A DNA stretch of 64,000 nucleotides from Croceicoccus sp. YJ47 (GCF_016745095.1 NZ_CP067087.1:62001-126000), one strand, 5' to 3'; counted from the first letter of the stretch, positions 38,429-47,962 are shown. Numbers and translations are program-made. The notes: a model not told the origin generated them from the letters alone.

Positions 38429-40798
38429 ATGCGGCGCGCGCCCGCCCTTATCGCGATCGTCGCCGCCAGTGTTGCCGTCCCGGCACAGGCGCGCGAACGC
38501 GTCGTCGACGTACCGCCGGGCACCGCCGCGCAATCCGCCATCACCCTCGCGCGGCAGACCGATGCAAGCATCATCGTCACCGGCTCCCGCCTTGCCAACC
38601 GCCGCATCCCGCGCATCCGCGGCAGGATGAGCATAGAGGCCGCGGTCCTCCGCCTTGCCGAGGCGGCGGATGCGCACGCGATCCGCATCGGTTCGGCAAG
38701 CTGGCGTCTGGAGCCGCGGCCCACCCGCCGCGCCGCGCCCCGCACCCCTGCGCTCCGCCCACAGGCGGCTCCGCAACGACCGCGGGTGCAGCCTGCCCCG
38801 ACCCCATCCCCCCCGATCATCGTGACCGCGACGAAACGCGATCTGCAGCTTCTCAATACGCCGGTGCAGGTTTCGCTTCTCGATGGCGAGGAACTGACGA
38901 TGGGCGGCAGGGGCGGTACGGAGGAAATTACGCAGCGGGTCGCGACGGTCTCCTCCACCTCTCTCGGCAGCGGGCGCAACAAGCTCTTCATTCGGGGAAT
39001 CGCGGATTCCAGCTTCACCGGCCCGACACAGGCCACCGTCGGCCAGTATTTCGGCGATATCCGGCTCAGCTATAATGCGCCCGATCCCGATCTGCGCCTG
39101 TCCGATCTCGACCGCGTCGAGGTGCTCGAAGGGCCGCAGGGCACGCTCTACGGCGCAGGGTCGCTCGGCGGGATCATCAGGCTGGTGCCCAACGCCCCGC
39201 AATTCGGCATCGCATCGGGAACCCTCGCAATGGGTGCCGCCGTTACCGCCCACGGCGCGGGAAGCGGCGATCTCGCCCTCATGGCGAATTTGCCCGTGAT
39301 CGACGACCGCACCGCGCTGCGCGTGACGCTCGATGCGATCAGCGAGGGGGGGTATATCGACAAACCCTTCCTCAACCGCGAGAACGTGAACCGCACGTCG
39401 ATCCTGTCGGGCCGGGCGATGATGCGCCGCGAAATCGCCGATGACTGGACCGTGGATGTCATCGGCATCGGTCAATTCACCGACGTCGCCGACAGCCAGT
39501 ATTCCATGCGGAACCGCCCCGGATACGACAGCGCCGCCCGCGTGGAGGAAGGCTCGAACGCGGAATATCTGCATGCGCAAACGGTTGTGGAGGGAACGCT
39601 TGGCGGTGCGCGCCTGCGGTCCTCAACCGCCATCGCCACACAGGATCTGGAGGAACGTTACGACGCGACCATGCCGGGCGAGCCGGACCGATTGTTCGTG
39701 CAAAGCAACGACACGCGGATGATCGCGCATGAAACGCGCCTGTGGCATCAGGCGGCGAACGGCACAGGATGGCTCGCAGGTATCAGCGTGACCGACAATG
39801 AGACCACCCTGCGCCGTTCGTTGCAGCAGCGTGCGTTACGCAGTCCGACCGCGGGCGTCACCAACGCGGTGACCGAGGCGACCGTCTATGGCGAAAAATC
39901 CTTCGCATTGCTCGACAGGCTGATCGGGACGGTCGGCGCACGCTACACCATCGCGCGCCTCGCCGGCGGGGCGGAGGATATTTCCCCCAATTTCGCCCTG
40001 ACCGCCGAACGCGCGCAGATCACCGTCAGCCGTAACCAGTCGGCCTTTCTCCCCTCGGCCTCGCTCCTCGCAAAGCTGACCCCGAGGGACAGTATCTACA
40101 TCCGCTATCAAGAGGGGTTCCGGACGGGCGGGCTGAGCATCGAGAACGAGTTCGTGCGCCGGTTCCGCCGCGACGATACCGCCACCGTGGAAATTGGTGC
40201 ACGGCACGGGGAACCGGGCCGCGGCCCCTTCGATTTCGGCGCCAGCCTGTCCTATACGCGGTGGAGCGACATTCAGGCCGATTTCATCGACGCATCCGGC
40301 CTGCCGAGCACCGCGAATATCGGCGACTACCGGGTCTGGAGCGCAAGCGGATCGGGAAGCGTGAGGCTGGGCGACGGTCTGAGGCTGAATGGCGGGGCCA
40401 CCGTCAACCGAAGCCGGATCGACGAGGCCTATTTCCTGCCCGCGTCAGCCACCCGCCATGTCCCCAATATCGCGGCATTCTCGGGCCGGCTGGGCCTTGA
40501 GCTTTCCCGGCCGATCACGGCGCGGCTCGATCTCGATGCGCGGCTCTGGGGCAGCTATGTCGGGAAATCCAGGCTCGGAATCGGGCCGGATCTCGGCGAC
40601 CTGCAGGGGGACTATTTCGATAGCGGGTTGATCGTGCGTGTGGGTTCGGGCGACATCGCCGGTACGCTGTCGATCACGAATCTGACCGATACGGAGGGCA
40701 ATCGCTTTGCCTTCGGAACCCCGTTTGCGGTGATCCGCGCGCAGGAAACACCCCTGCGCCCGCGAACGGTTCGGGTGGGCGTGAATTTCGCCTTCTGA
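38429..40798 (+). CDS. STN-domain TonB-dependent transducer/receptor
   Basis: The 789-residue receptor has a signal peptide (ALIAIVAASVAVPAQA), a secretin/TonB N-terminal (STN) signalling domain (residues 25-95, ERVVDVPPGTAAQSAITLAR) and a proline/arginine-rich linker. A TonB-box-like IIVTATKRD comes next, then a plug (LFIRGIADSSFTGPTQATVG, RVEVLEGPQGTLYGAGSLGG) and a barrel ending VGVNFAF. The STN domain marks it as a transducer for the upstream FecR. The substrate is not identifiable; ferric siderophore is usual, though sphingomonads also use such triads for other ligands. Confidence 0.9.
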   Translation: MRRAPALIAIVAASVAVPAQARERVVDVPPGTAAQSAITLARQTDASIIVTGSRLANRRIPRIRGRMSIEAAVLRLAEAADAHAIRIGSASWRLEPRPTRRAAPRTPALRPQAAPQRPRVQPAPTPSPPIIVTATKRDLQLLNTPVQVSLLDGEELTMGGRGGTEEITQRVATVSSTSLGSGRNKLFIRGIADSSFTGPTQATVGQYFGDIRLSYNAPDPDLRLSDLDRVEVLEGPQGTLYGAGSLGGIIRLVPNAPQFGIASGTLAMGAAVTAHGAGSGDLALMANLPVIDDRTALRVTLDAISEGGYIDKPFLNRENVNRTSILSGRAMMRREIADDWTVDVIGIGQFTDVADSQYSMRNRPGYDSAARVEEGSNAEYLHAQTVVEGTLGGARLRSSTAIATQDLEERYDATMPGEPDRLFVQSNDTRMIAHETRLWHQAANGTGWLAGISVTDNETTLRRSLQQRALRSPTAGVTNAVTEATVYGEKSFALLDRLIGTVGARYTIARLAGGAEDISPNFALTAERAQITVSRNQSAFLPSASLLAKLTPRDSIYIRYQEGFRTGGLSIENEFVRRFRRDDTATVEIGARHGEPGRGPFDFGASLSYTRWSDIQADFIDASGLPSTANIGDYRVWSASGSGSVRLGDGLRLNGGATVNRSRIDEAYFLPASATRHVPNIAAFSGRLGLELSRPITARLDLDARLWGSYVGKSRLGIGPDLGDLQGDYFDSGLIVRVGSGDIAGTLSITNLTDTEGNRFAFGTPFAVIRAQETPLRPRTVRVGVNFAF

Positions 40799-40864
40799 CG
40801 GTATTGTAGTGGCTGAAGATATCGACCGGATGCATACCGCTCTCCGTTTTTTAACTGCGCCCGT

Positions 40865-41165
40865 CTTCGGTCAGCTCCCAAGCGGACCGAGGCAAACCTT
40901 TGTAGCGGCTCCATTCGCCTGAAGCGCAGTATTGCCCGTTCCTTCGTCGGAACGGCAACTGAGGGTTTTCGGCGCGGGTCTTGGCGTAGTGCTGCGCCTC
41001 CGCACAACCAAGGTCGGACATCGCAGCTTTGCAGGAACGTAGTCCATCTGTCGTAATGACATCCGGTGAAGCGTGACGACCAATGGAATCGCGTCTGGCG
41101 AAGAGCGAAAATACCGGACCGGTTTGGTTGGTTTACTGCCTCGGGATAGTCAACCAACCTGCGAA
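40865..41165 (-). mobile_element. IS6-family-like remnant D (transposase C-terminal region)
   Basis: On the minus strand, in several frames, pieces of the shared transposase C-terminus appear: RWTTFLQSCDVRPWL (from the TDGLRS...AAMSDLG region), AKTRAENPQLPFRRR-like and RRMEPLQRFASV. The N-terminal and catalytic parts are missing. It lies just downstream of the TonB receptor. Confidence 0.6.
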
Positions 41166-41362
41166 GCACGAACGGCTCCGACCGGTCGATGCACTATACT
41201 GCTTAAGGGCTGCGTCGGTGACCTGTGTGGTGGGCTTGCTGGTTCAGAAAGAGCACCAGCCAAATGAAAAGGTCTAACGCGATGAAGCGCCGGGCCGCTT
41301 CAGATCGCCCCGAAATAAATGCTCCGATTTTAACATTTGCGACTTGCACAACTGCTCGAAAT
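41166..41362. other. Intergenic stretch before the small HTH unit
   Basis: I see no gene here. The later part is relatively AT-rich for this window and should contain the promoter of the 35-codon ORF and HTH gene; TTGCAC near 41344 could serve as a -35 element. Confidence 0.35.
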
Positions 41363-41383
41363 CGAGCCTAAAGTATAGGCTCG
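41363..41383. promoter_or_regulatory. Perfect palindrome, candidate operator for the small HTH protein
   Basis: CGAGCCTA-AAGTA-TAGGCTCG is an 8+8 base perfect inverted repeat with a 5-base spacer. GAAAT and ATTTC extend the symmetry imperfectly on either side. It sits 43 bases before the ATG of the 35-codon ORF, overlapping a TAAAGT/TATAGG-like -10 region. Placement fits an autoregulatory operator. Confidence 0.5.
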
Positions 41384-41426
41384 AAGGGATTTCAAGCGAC
41401 TGTCTCAAGGCAAAGGAGAACGCAGG

Positions 41427-41534
41427 ATGAAAAATCGTGATTTGCTCTTCGATCCTGTCGATAGCGCCGGATCGACGGCCAGTGTCGCTGGACTGACCAT
41501 TGCCCTCCTTCTCAATAACCAAAAGGGAGTTTGA
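41427..41534 (+). CDS. Small 35-residue ORF upstream of the HTH gene
   Basis: The ATG has AGGAGA plus AGG upstream and encodes 35 residues (starts MKNRDLLFDPVDSAGSTAS, then a hydrophobic VAGLTIALLL and NNQKGV). It ends 5 bases before the HTH gene's ATG, and its last codons contain that gene's AAAAGGGAG ribosome site, so the two may be translationally coupled. I recognise no family. It could be a small protein with a short hydrophobic helix or a leader peptide. Confidence 0.45.
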   Translation: MKNRDLLFDPVDSAGSTASVAGLTIALLLNNQKGV

Positions 41535-41539
41535 TTGTC

Positions 41540-41728
41540 ATGACTGGTGAAGATTTTACCGCATGGCTTGCGCATATGGAGCTGAATGATGCCGCGACCG
41601 CGCGCCTGCTCGGCATGAGCCGAAACACCGTGGTCAAATACAAGGCCGAGGGTACGCCGGAACACTTTGGTTGGACGTGTGCCGCGTTGGCGTTTGGTCT
41701 GCCGCAATGGAAGAAGCCCGCCGATTAG
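41540..41728 (+). CDS. Small XRE-like helix-turn-helix protein
   Basis: The 62-residue protein contains an HTH (WLAHMELNDAATARLLGMSR then NTVVKYKAEGTPEHFGW) and little else. It resembles short uncharacterised HTH regulators common in sphingomonads. The ATG at 41540 is preferred to the TTG at 41531 because AAAAGGGAG sits about 10 bases upstream of the ATG but only 2 from the TTG. The palindrome at 41363 is its most likely target. A phage or addiction origin is possible but unsupported. Confidence 0.65.
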   Translation: MTGEDFTAWLAHMELNDAATARLLGMSRNTVVKYKAEGTPEHFGWTCAALAFGLPQWKKPAD

Positions 41729-41740
41729 GGAGAGTCTGGA

Positions 41741-41835
41741 AGCTGTAAGCTCGGACGCAAACCGCTCTCCATTTTGCAAAGTGCGCCCTTCCCGGCTTAT
41801 TTTCAGGCCATGGGGTTCTGCGACTCCGACAGTGC
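41741..41835 (-). mobile_element. IS6-family-like remnant E (right-end tail only)
   Basis: About 95 bases match the right-end tail shared by remnants A, F and G: GCTGTAAGCTCGGACGCAAA, then CCGCTCTCC..TTTGC and a CCATGGGGTTCTGC segment. No transposase sequence beyond the tail is present. It lies 12 bases after the HTH gene. Confidence 0.65.
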
Positions 41836-41891
41836 AGCTCCTGCCGGAGGTACGCTCCCCCCGACGGTGCCACCCGCTCGCCCTTGGCCGG

Positions 41892-42551
41892 TCAGATCGC
41901 GGAAAAGCGTTCGATGTCCCTGATCCGCCCGGACACGACAAGCTCGTCATCCGCGAACACGATCGTGTCTGCGACCGCGTGAATAAAGTCCTCGCCCGCC
42001 CGCTTGACACCGACAACCGTGACATCGAACCTCTTGCGGCATTCGCTGCCGATCAGGGACAGACCGGCGATCGGCTTGGGCACTTTCAACCGGGCAATCG
42101 CGAATTCACCGTCGAAAGCGATAAAGTCCAGCAAACGCTCGTTCACGATATGCGCGACCCGTTCGCCCATCGTCTTTTCGGGAAAAACGACATGGTGCGC
42201 GCCGGTCCGTTCCAGGATGCGGCCATGGCGGTCGGTATTGGCCTTTGCCCAGATGTTCGGCAGGCCCATATCGACCAGCGCCAGCACTGTCAGCAGGCTT
42301 GCCTCGAGATTGGTGCCGATGGCCACCACCGCCGTTTCGAAATCCGCCCCGCCAAGCTGGCGTAAGGTAGAAATCTCGGTCGAATCCGCCTCGACCACCT
42401 GGGTGAGAATATCCTTGTGTTCGCGCACATGTTCGGGATCGACGTCGATCCCCAGCACCTCGTGCCCCATGCGTTCGAGCGTGCCGGCGACGGCACTGCC
42501 GAAACGGCCAAGGCCGATGACCATAACGGGTTTGCGTCGATCAGCCGACAA
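41892..42551 (-). CDS. ktrA: KtrA/TrkA-type potassium channel regulatory subunit
   Basis: The 219-residue cytoplasmic protein has one RCK/TrkA-N Rossmann domain (MVIGLGRFGSAVAGTLERMG, LGIDVDPEHV, VVAIGTNLEASLLTVLALVD) and one TrkA-C domain (EFAIARLKVPKPIAGLSLIG, FADDELVVSGR). A single N-C pair at this length is the KtrA pattern rather than the duplicated TrkA. It binds nucleotides and gates the membrane subunit. The TTG at 42551 is inferred as the start; it overlaps the end of the membrane subunit gene by 11 bases, as expected for a coupled pair. Confidence 0.85.
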   Translation of the reverse strand: MSADRRKPVMVIGLGRFGSAVAGTLERMGHEVLGIDVDPEHVREHKDILTQVVEADSTEISTLRQLGGADFETAVVAIGTNLEASLLTVLALVDMGLPNIWAKANTDRHGRILERTGAHHVVFPEKTMGERVAHIVNERLLDFIAFDGEFAIARLKVPKPIAGLSLIGSECRKRFDVTVVGVKRAGEDFIHAVADTIVFADDELVVSGRIRDIERFSAI

Positions 42552-43887
42552 TCGGGTTCTCCTCGGGATAGCGATAGGTCCGTTCAGCCGCAGTGATCGC
42601 CAGCGCCGTCGCGAAAGTGATGGTGCCGACCCGGCCAATGAACATGAGCAATATGAGGACGATCAGCGCGGACGGGGGAAGGTCTGCGGTAATGCCGGTA
42701 GAAAGTCCCACCGTGGAAAAGGCGGAGATCGTTTCGAACAACACGTCCTGCAAGGGCAAAGGCGTGACCGAGGTGATGAATACCGTCGCCGATAGCACGA
42801 GAAGAAGCGCGAGCGAGGCGACCGTCAGCGCCTGACGCTCTATCGAATGGCCAAAACGCCGCCCGAACATGCCTGCGTCGCGGCGCGTCAACACCTCTGC
42901 CAGGACGATGGCGAGCAGGACCATGAAAGTGGTGATCTTGATGCCGCCCGCCGTCCCCGCGCTGCCGCCGCCGATGAACATGAGAACGTAATTGAGCATC
43001 AGCGTCTGTTCCCGAACAGCACCGAGGTCGAGGCTGTTGAAGCCGGCCGTTCGCGGCATGACCGAATGAAACGCCGCATTAAGCAGCCTGTCGCCGACGG
43101 ACATGGGGCCAAGCGTATCGGGGTTGGTCCATTCCATGGCCGCAAACGCGACAAAACCGCAGGCCAGCAGGATGAGCGTGCCAGCCACCGTCATCTTCGA
43201 GTGCAACGTCCATTGCCGCCAGCGCCAGCCATGCTCGCGCCAATCCTCCATCACCGGGAAACCCAGCGCGGAAATGACGACCGACAGGGCGATCGGCGTC
43301 AAAATGAGCCAATCACCGTGAAAACGCATGAGACTGTCGGAAAAGGTCGAGAACCCGGCATTGTTGAACGCGCTGACCGAATGGAACAAGCCATGCCAGG
43401 CCGCTTGCCCCAAAGCCATGTCCCACCGCGTCGCAAAGCGGAGTGTCAGCATGATAGCCACGGCCATTTCCACGACGACCGTGATCGTCAGGATCATCTT
43501 GATGACTGACGAGGCCGACAGCAGGTTCAGCCGGCTGCGTTCGACCTGCGTCGCCATCCGGTCGCGCAGACCGAAACCGCGCCCCGCCATCAGGCCGAAC
43601 AGGGTCGCGGCCGTCATGATGCCCAGTCCGCCGATCTGGAACATGATCATGATCGCGGCCTGTCCCAGCGGCGACCAGAAGGTCGGCGTATCGGCCACGA
43701 TAAGCCCGGTCACCGCCACCGCGGACGTCGCAGTGAAAACCGCGGTCAGGAAGGGGGCAGGTGTCCCGTCCGCCGTTGCGATGGGCAGGCATAGCACCGC
43801 CGTGCCCAACGCGATCGCGCCTATGAATAGCAACGGAATCAACCGGATCGGATTGCGTAACGCCTTCATAGCGAGCGGCCCATGCAC
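42541..43887 (-). CDS. ktrB: KtrB/TrkH-type potassium translocating subunit
   Basis: The 448-residue membrane protein has four repeats of the K+ channel-like M1-P-M2 unit, with filter segments TSAVAVTGL, SAFNNAGF, PRTAGFNS and SAFSTVGLSTG. All four selectivity glycines are present. Length fits KtrB. With the downstream regulator it imports potassium, usually driven by sodium in Ktr systems. The start may be 43887 or the internal ATG at 43869 (MKALRNPIRLIPLL); neither has a strong ribosome site. Confidence 0.88.
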   Translation of the reverse strand: MHGPLAMKALRNPIRLIPLLFIGAIALGTAVLCLPIATADGTPAPFLTAVFTATSAVAVTGLIVADTPTFWSPLGQAAIMIMFQIGGLGIMTAATLFGLMAGRGFGLRDRMATQVERSRLNLLSASSVIKMILTITVVVEMAVAIMLTLRFATRWDMALGQAAWHGLFHSVSAFNNAGFSTFSDSLMRFHGDWLILTPIALSVVISALGFPVMEDWREHGWRWRQWTLHSKMTVAGTLILLACGFVAFAAMEWTNPDTLGPMSVGDRLLNAAFHSVMPRTAGFNSLDLGAVREQTLMLNYVLMFIGGGSAGTAGGIKITTFMVLLAIVLAEVLTRRDAGMFGRRFGHSIERQALTVASLALLLVLSATVFITSVTPLPLQDVLFETISAFSTVGLSTGITADLPPSALIVLILLMFIGRVGTITFATALAITAAERTYRYPEENPIVG

Positions 43888-44020
43888 CCGGTTTGCAATG
43901 CAATCAAGCCATGATCGATCCGTTATTGTTCAGGCCATGTGACCGTTCCTCGTCACCTGAATCGGTCCATGATTTGGTTCTTTCCCTAGGCGTTTTCTCC
44001 GTGTTTTGTCCGAGATGGGA

Positions 44021-44791
44021 GATGTCAGTCGGACGCAAACCGCTCTCCGCTTCGCAGAGTGCGCCGTTCCTCGCGTATTTTTCAGACCATGAGGTTTTGC
44101 CGCCGGGCCAGTGCGGTTGGGCGGCGGGTCTTGTGAGCCCGACGGTCGACGAGGTGGCGTTCGGAATTGAAGTGGTGGTGGAAGGGTCTGTGAACCGAGG
44201 CGAACTTGTATAATGACTTCATTTGCCTGAAGCGCAGCAGTGCCCGCTCTCGTCTTCGGAATGGCGGATGTGAGTTTTTTCCCTGTTGTTCGCGTAGCGG
44301 CCTGTCTCTTGCGCCGGCTCGCAGCCAAGGTCGAACATCGCTGCCTTGGACGCGCGGAGACCATCAGTCGCGATGACCTCCGGCGATCCGTGACGTTTCC
44401 GCTTTTTCTTCATGAAGCGCAGGCGGCTGGCTTGTCGCCGTAGCTTTCAAGCGCCTCACCCTCGCGATCGACAGTACGCCGACGGTACATCATCTCACCG
44501 TTTATGCGGACGTAGATCTTATCGAGATACCAGTTCCAATGCCGGAAGCCGCGCATCCGATTGCCCCCCTCACCACGAATGTCTGGTGCGCACAACGGGC
44601 CGAACCTGCTCCGGCAAAGCCGCGGCGTCTCTTGGCGCGGAAATCGGACACAGATCGTTACGCGCAGGCAGATTGCGTCCGGCGACGAATGGAATACCGG
44701 AGCGGGTTGGCTGGTTCGCGAGGGCGCGTCATGCAACTCATCTAGCCTCGCCCACTAAGTTGGCTGGCGGTGCCATCCTTCTGACAGTGCC
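44021..44791 (-). mobile_element. IS6-family-like remnant F (nearly full length, 771 bases)
   Basis: Both ends are present: GATGTCAGTCGGACGCAAAC at 44021 and the left end GGCACTGTCAGAAGG read inward from 44791. The minus strand shows, in broken frames, GFRHWNWYLDKIYVRINGEM with MYRRRTVDREGEALESYGDK, then KRHGSPEVIATDGLRASKAA, MFDLGCEPAQETGRYANNRE and CCASGK. LDE has become LDK at the first catalytic position's neighbour and there are several stops and shifts, so it is dead. It is the best template for reconstructing the ancestral element. Confidence 0.85.
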
Positions 44792-44835
44792 ATCGCCGTG
44801 AAAGGCGTTCCGCAAGCAGCAAAGCCCTATAGGAC

Positions 44836-44899
44836 GCGGGCGTAGTTCAATGATGGAGCAGTAGCTTCCCAAGCTGACGACGAGGGTTTTATTCCCTTC
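44836..44899 (+). pseudogene. Truncated, degenerate tRNA-Gly(CCC)
   Basis: GCGGGCGTAGTTCAATGATG reproduces the 5' acceptor strand and D arm of an alphaproteobacterial glycine tRNA. GTAGC-TTCCCAA-GCTGA forms an anticodon arm with CCC at the anticodon, and GAGGG-TTTTATT-CCCTTC is a T arm with an altered loop (normally TTCGATT). The 3' acceptor strand that should pair with GCGGGCG, and the CCA, are absent: the sequence changes to AT-rich DNA. It is therefore a non-functional remnant 45 bases from IS remnant F. Confidence 0.7.
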
Positions 44900-45097
44900 A
44901 TAAGCTTCAATATTTTTAAATACTTAGAGGCCTTTATTCAGCAGCTTTTAAAGCCTCGATTCGAACTGTCTACCGTCTTCGATGTCCCGGATGGTCCGGG
45001 CGGCAGCGGGACGCCGACAGCGCCCGCAATACGCTTGTGCCGTCTTTATACCCAATGGGCTCCGTACCGGTCGGGCCGGAACACATCCTAAAGAGCG
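44900..45097. other. AT-rich intergenic patch downstream of the chemotaxis operon
   Basis: After the truncated tRNA, about 70 bases are unusually AT-rich for this window. An inverted repeat with a one-base bulge (GAGGCCTTTA and TAAAGCCTC, about 44927-44957) lies here. I see no gene. Composition and position beside a tRNA fragment suggest foreign or rearranged DNA. Confidence 0.4.
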
Positions 45098-46879
45098 TCA
45101 GAACAGGCCGTCATCATCATCATCGTCCTCCTCTTCGGCTACGGGATCGCAGGTGTCGATCTGAAGATCGCCATGTTCTGCTCCCCGCAGGGCGTGGCGG
45201 CGGTGAATTTCGCGTTCCTGCGCCATGGAGTAGCGTTGCGCGAGTTCGGCAAGGATCGCGGTCAACCCGTCCTGCGCTTCGGGGCACAATTCCGCCACAT
45301 CGATGGCAGACACGGCCGGCGACGCCGTGGCCAGTGTCTCGCTCGCGGCGATCATGTCGCGTTCCAGCGCAAGCTCATTCGCGAGTTCGGTCCCGGTACG
45401 ACCAAGCAGGTCGATCAACTCGCGCGCTTCGCTGCGTCCATGCTCAATCCCGGTTTCGTTCGTGTCGCACCCCTTTCGCACAATCGCCAGTGCATCTTCG
45501 AGACTGGGATGTGCCCCCATGTCGGTCGTGGCCTGGATCGCCACGCTGTTTTCGGACAGATCGTCGATCAACGCGATCATGCCATCGAGAACCATGCCGA
45601 GATCGCTGCAGAGCCGGTCGATCTCCTTTGCGATTACGAACACGGCGCGCCCCGTGCTGTTCATGCGGCGGCACAGGAGCAAGGTATTCATGGCGATGTT
45701 GCGCACGTCGATCCGCAGATCGGCGAACATTTCAAGCTTCCGCCCGAGTTCGACGAGCGTCCTGGCGATCGTATCGATGAGGCGGTTCGATTGTTGGTCC
45801 GTTGCATGGAGGCGGTCGGTGAGTTCCGCCATCTCGATGATATTATGCTCGACATTCTGCAGGATCGTACGCTCTTCGGCGCTATCCGCCTCGGTTGCGG
45901 CCTGATCATCGATGAGCGACAGGAGACGTTCGGTATGGGGCCCGATACCGCGCAGGGCCTGTAGCAGCGTATTGGCACCCTCTGCGAAGTCTTCCGCGGC
46001 CCGGCCCAGCAAGTCGGCCAGAAGCGCGTAAACATGCGCTCTTACTGCGCGTTCCGTCGCGCTATCCAGCTCCATCCGGCGGAGATGCGCATCGAGAATT
46101 CCTAGCCCTTCCACCACGTGTTCGATACGCTGGCGGGTGCTGTCGCCGACCTGAAGCGCACCGAGAACGAGAGCGACCTGGCCCTGTATTTCCTGTGCGA
46201 TGGTCAGGACGCTTTCGGCCAGCTTCCCCATGGCGTCCATATGGTCGCGAAGGATGCACGCGTTTTCGGCGAGGCGTTCCGGAACGGTGGGCGGGATGCG
46301 CGCGCATTCGCGGCGAAGCGGCCCGACCGCCTCGCCCGCTTCCGAAAGGCTCGGGACCAGTGCCGTCACCATGTTCGAGATTTCACGAAGATTGCCGCGG
46401 CCGTGATCGACCCGTCCGTCAATATCGTCGACGAAATTGACGAACGCCGCTTCGCCTGCGGCCGCGATCTTCGTATTGACGCCGTAGATCTGGAGCACAT
46501 CGAAGAGTTTCTGTACCTCGTCGACCCGATCCTTGAGCATGGCGGAATTGGTCAGCGCCGCGTCGAGGTCGCCTTCCCGTATCGTCAGCGCCTCCGGCAG
46601 ACCGCTCAGCCGTTCGGCCAAGCTGCTCATCGTGGTCACGGCATCGACCACGGCATTGCCGTCGAGCGCACCGCTGATTCCCTTTAGGATCGCAACCAGC
46701 CGATCGATCGTCTCGATTGCTTTCATCAGGGTCTTGCCCGCGTCGAGAAAGCGGGCGTCCATACCTGCCGCAAGGGCCGCCAGCTCGTTCGACACGCGCA
46801 AAACCGCCCCCGTTCCGTCGGCGACGCTGGCGCTCTGGGGCAGGGTTTCGACGTCGAGAGTGGACATCTGGGGCGTCAT
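45098..46879 (-). CDS. Soluble MCP-like chemotaxis protein with acidic tail
   Basis: The 593-residue protein has no signal peptide or membrane helix and is mostly helical. Two regions look like degenerate chemoreceptor hairpin tips: [20 protein letters not shown] near residue 145 and [20 protein letters not shown] with [17 protein letters not shown] near residue 400. The canonical tip has ALNAAIEAARAGE...GFAVVA. The protein ends in [12 protein letters not shown], encoded by a GAT/GAC run at about 45107-45140. It overlaps the cheB stop (ATGA) and closes the che operon, so it probably joins the cytoplasmic array or acts on CheA/CheB; the exact role is unknown. Confidence 0.7.
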   Translation of the reverse strand: MTPQMSTLDVETLPQSASVADGTGAVLRVSNELAALAAGMDARFLDAGKTLMKAIETIDRLVAILKGISGALDGNAVVDAVTTMSSLAERLSGLPEALTIREGDLDAALTNSAMLKDRVDEVQKLFDVLQIYGVNTKIAAAGEAAFVNFVDDIDGRVDHGRGNLREISNMVTALVPSLSEAGEAVGPLRRECARIPPTVPERLAENACILRDHMDAMGKLAESVLTIAQEIQGQVALVLGALQVGDSTRQRIEHVVEGLGILDAHLRRMELDSATERAVRAHVYALLADLLGRAAEDFAEGANTLLQALRGIGPHTERLLSLIDDQAATEADSAEERTILQNVEHNIIEMAELTDRLHATDQQSNRLIDTIARTLVELGRKLEMFADLRIDVRNIAMNTLLLCRRMNSTGRAVFVIAKEIDRLCSDLGMVLDGMIALIDDLSENSVAIQATTDMGAHPSLEDALAIVRKGCDTNETGIEHGRSEARELIDLLGRTGTELANELALERDMIAASETLATASPAVSAIDVAELCPEAQDGLTAILAELAQRYSMAQEREIHRRHALRGAEHGDLQIDTCDPVAEEEDDDDDDGLF

Positions 46880-47958
46880 CGTTCGCACGCCCGTAGCAAT
46901 TCACCGGCGATATGGCCGAGCGGCACGATTTTTTGCGCGCCGCCGCGGCTGATGGCTTCCTTCGGCATGCCGAACACGATCGAGGTTGCCTCGTCCTGTG
47001 CCATGGTGCGCGCTCCGGCGTCCTTCATTTCGAGCAGGCCGCGCGCGCCATCGTCGCCCATGCCGGTCATGATGATCCCGACCGCGTTCGAACCGGCGGT
47101 CCGGGCGGCGGAGCGGAACAGCACGTCCACCGATGGCCGGTGGCGCGACACCAGCGGCCCTTCCCGCACCGAAACGTAATAGCGCGCGCCCTGACGCTCC
47201 AGCATGGTGTGGCGCAGGCCGCCCGGCGCAATCAGGACATGGCCGCGCATGACCGTGTCGCCGTCCTGCGCTTCCTTCACATCGACCTTGCAGAGCGTGT
47301 TGAGCCGCTTTGCAAAAGCCTTCGTGAAGCTTTCCGGCATGTGCTGCACCACCACGATGCCCGGAGAATTGGTAAGCAACGCCTCCAGCACTTCGCGTAA
47401 CGCCTCCGTTCCGCCGGTGGAGGCGCCAATGCACGCGACCATCTCGGTTGTGCGGCGCATCGCGCCCGCGCCCGGCGGCGGCATCATGGCATCGGCGGTC
47501 AGTTTCGGCTGTGTGCCTTCATCCTTGCGATGGGCGGAGCGGCGCCGCAGACGCGCCTGCGCCGCGCCCTTGACGGTTTCGCGGATGCGCATGTGCGATT
47601 CCACAAGATGATCGGCCACCCCCATGCGCGGCTTCAAAATCACGTCGACGGCGCCCGCTTCCATCGCCTGCAGCAGGGTTTCGGACCCTTCCTCGACCAG
47701 CGAGGAGCACATCACGACCGGCACCGGGCACTGGCTCATCAATTTGCGCAGGAAGGTGATGCCGTCCATACGCGGCATCTCGACGTCCAGCGTGACCACA
47801 TCGGGCATCTCTGCCTGAATATGGCGTGCGGCGGCGAAGGGATCGGAGGCCGCGGCGATCACTTCGATCTCCGGGTCGGCGGCGAGGATGGATGTCATCG
47901 CCTGCCGGACGCTGGCCGAATCGTCGATGACGAGAACGCGAATCCGTTTGCTGGGCAT
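46876..47958 (-). CDS. cheB: Chemotaxis glutamate methylesterase/deamidase
   Basis: The 360-residue protein has an N-terminal receiver ([31 protein letters not shown]) and a C-terminal methylesterase domain with the catalytic triad visible: Ser in [12 protein letters not shown], His in [14 protein letters not shown], Asp in [13 protein letters not shown]. It removes receptor methyl groups during adaptation. ATG 47958 is chosen because cheR ends at 47963, leaving a 4-base gap. The next gene starts within its stop codon. Confidence 0.95.
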   Translation of the reverse strand: MPSKRIRVLVIDDSASVRQAMTSILAADPEIEVIAAASDPFAAARHIQAEMPDVVTLDVEMPRMDGITFLRKLMSQCPVPVVMCSSLVEEGSETLLQAMEAGAVDVILKPRMGVADHLVESHMRIRETVKGAAQARLRRRSAHRKDEGTQPKLTADAMMPPPGAGAMRRTTEMVACIGASTGGTEALREVLEALLTNSPGIVVVQHMPESFTKAFAKRLNTLCKVDVKEAQDGDTVMRGHVLIAPGGLRHTMLERQGARYYVSVREGPLVSRHRPSVDVLFRSAARTAGSNAVGIIMTGMGDDGARGLLEMKDAGARTMAQDEATSIVFGMPKEAISRGGAQKIVPLGHIAGELLRACER

Positions 47959-47962
47959 TGCG

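Noticed and set aside
37355-39580. A 741-codon minus-strand frame across sigma, FecR and receptor genes
   Set aside because: It crosses three well-supported genes on the other strand and has no recognisable domain.
44836-44899. A functional glycine tRNA gene
   Set aside because: The 3' acceptor strand is missing and the T loop is altered, so it cannot fold fully.
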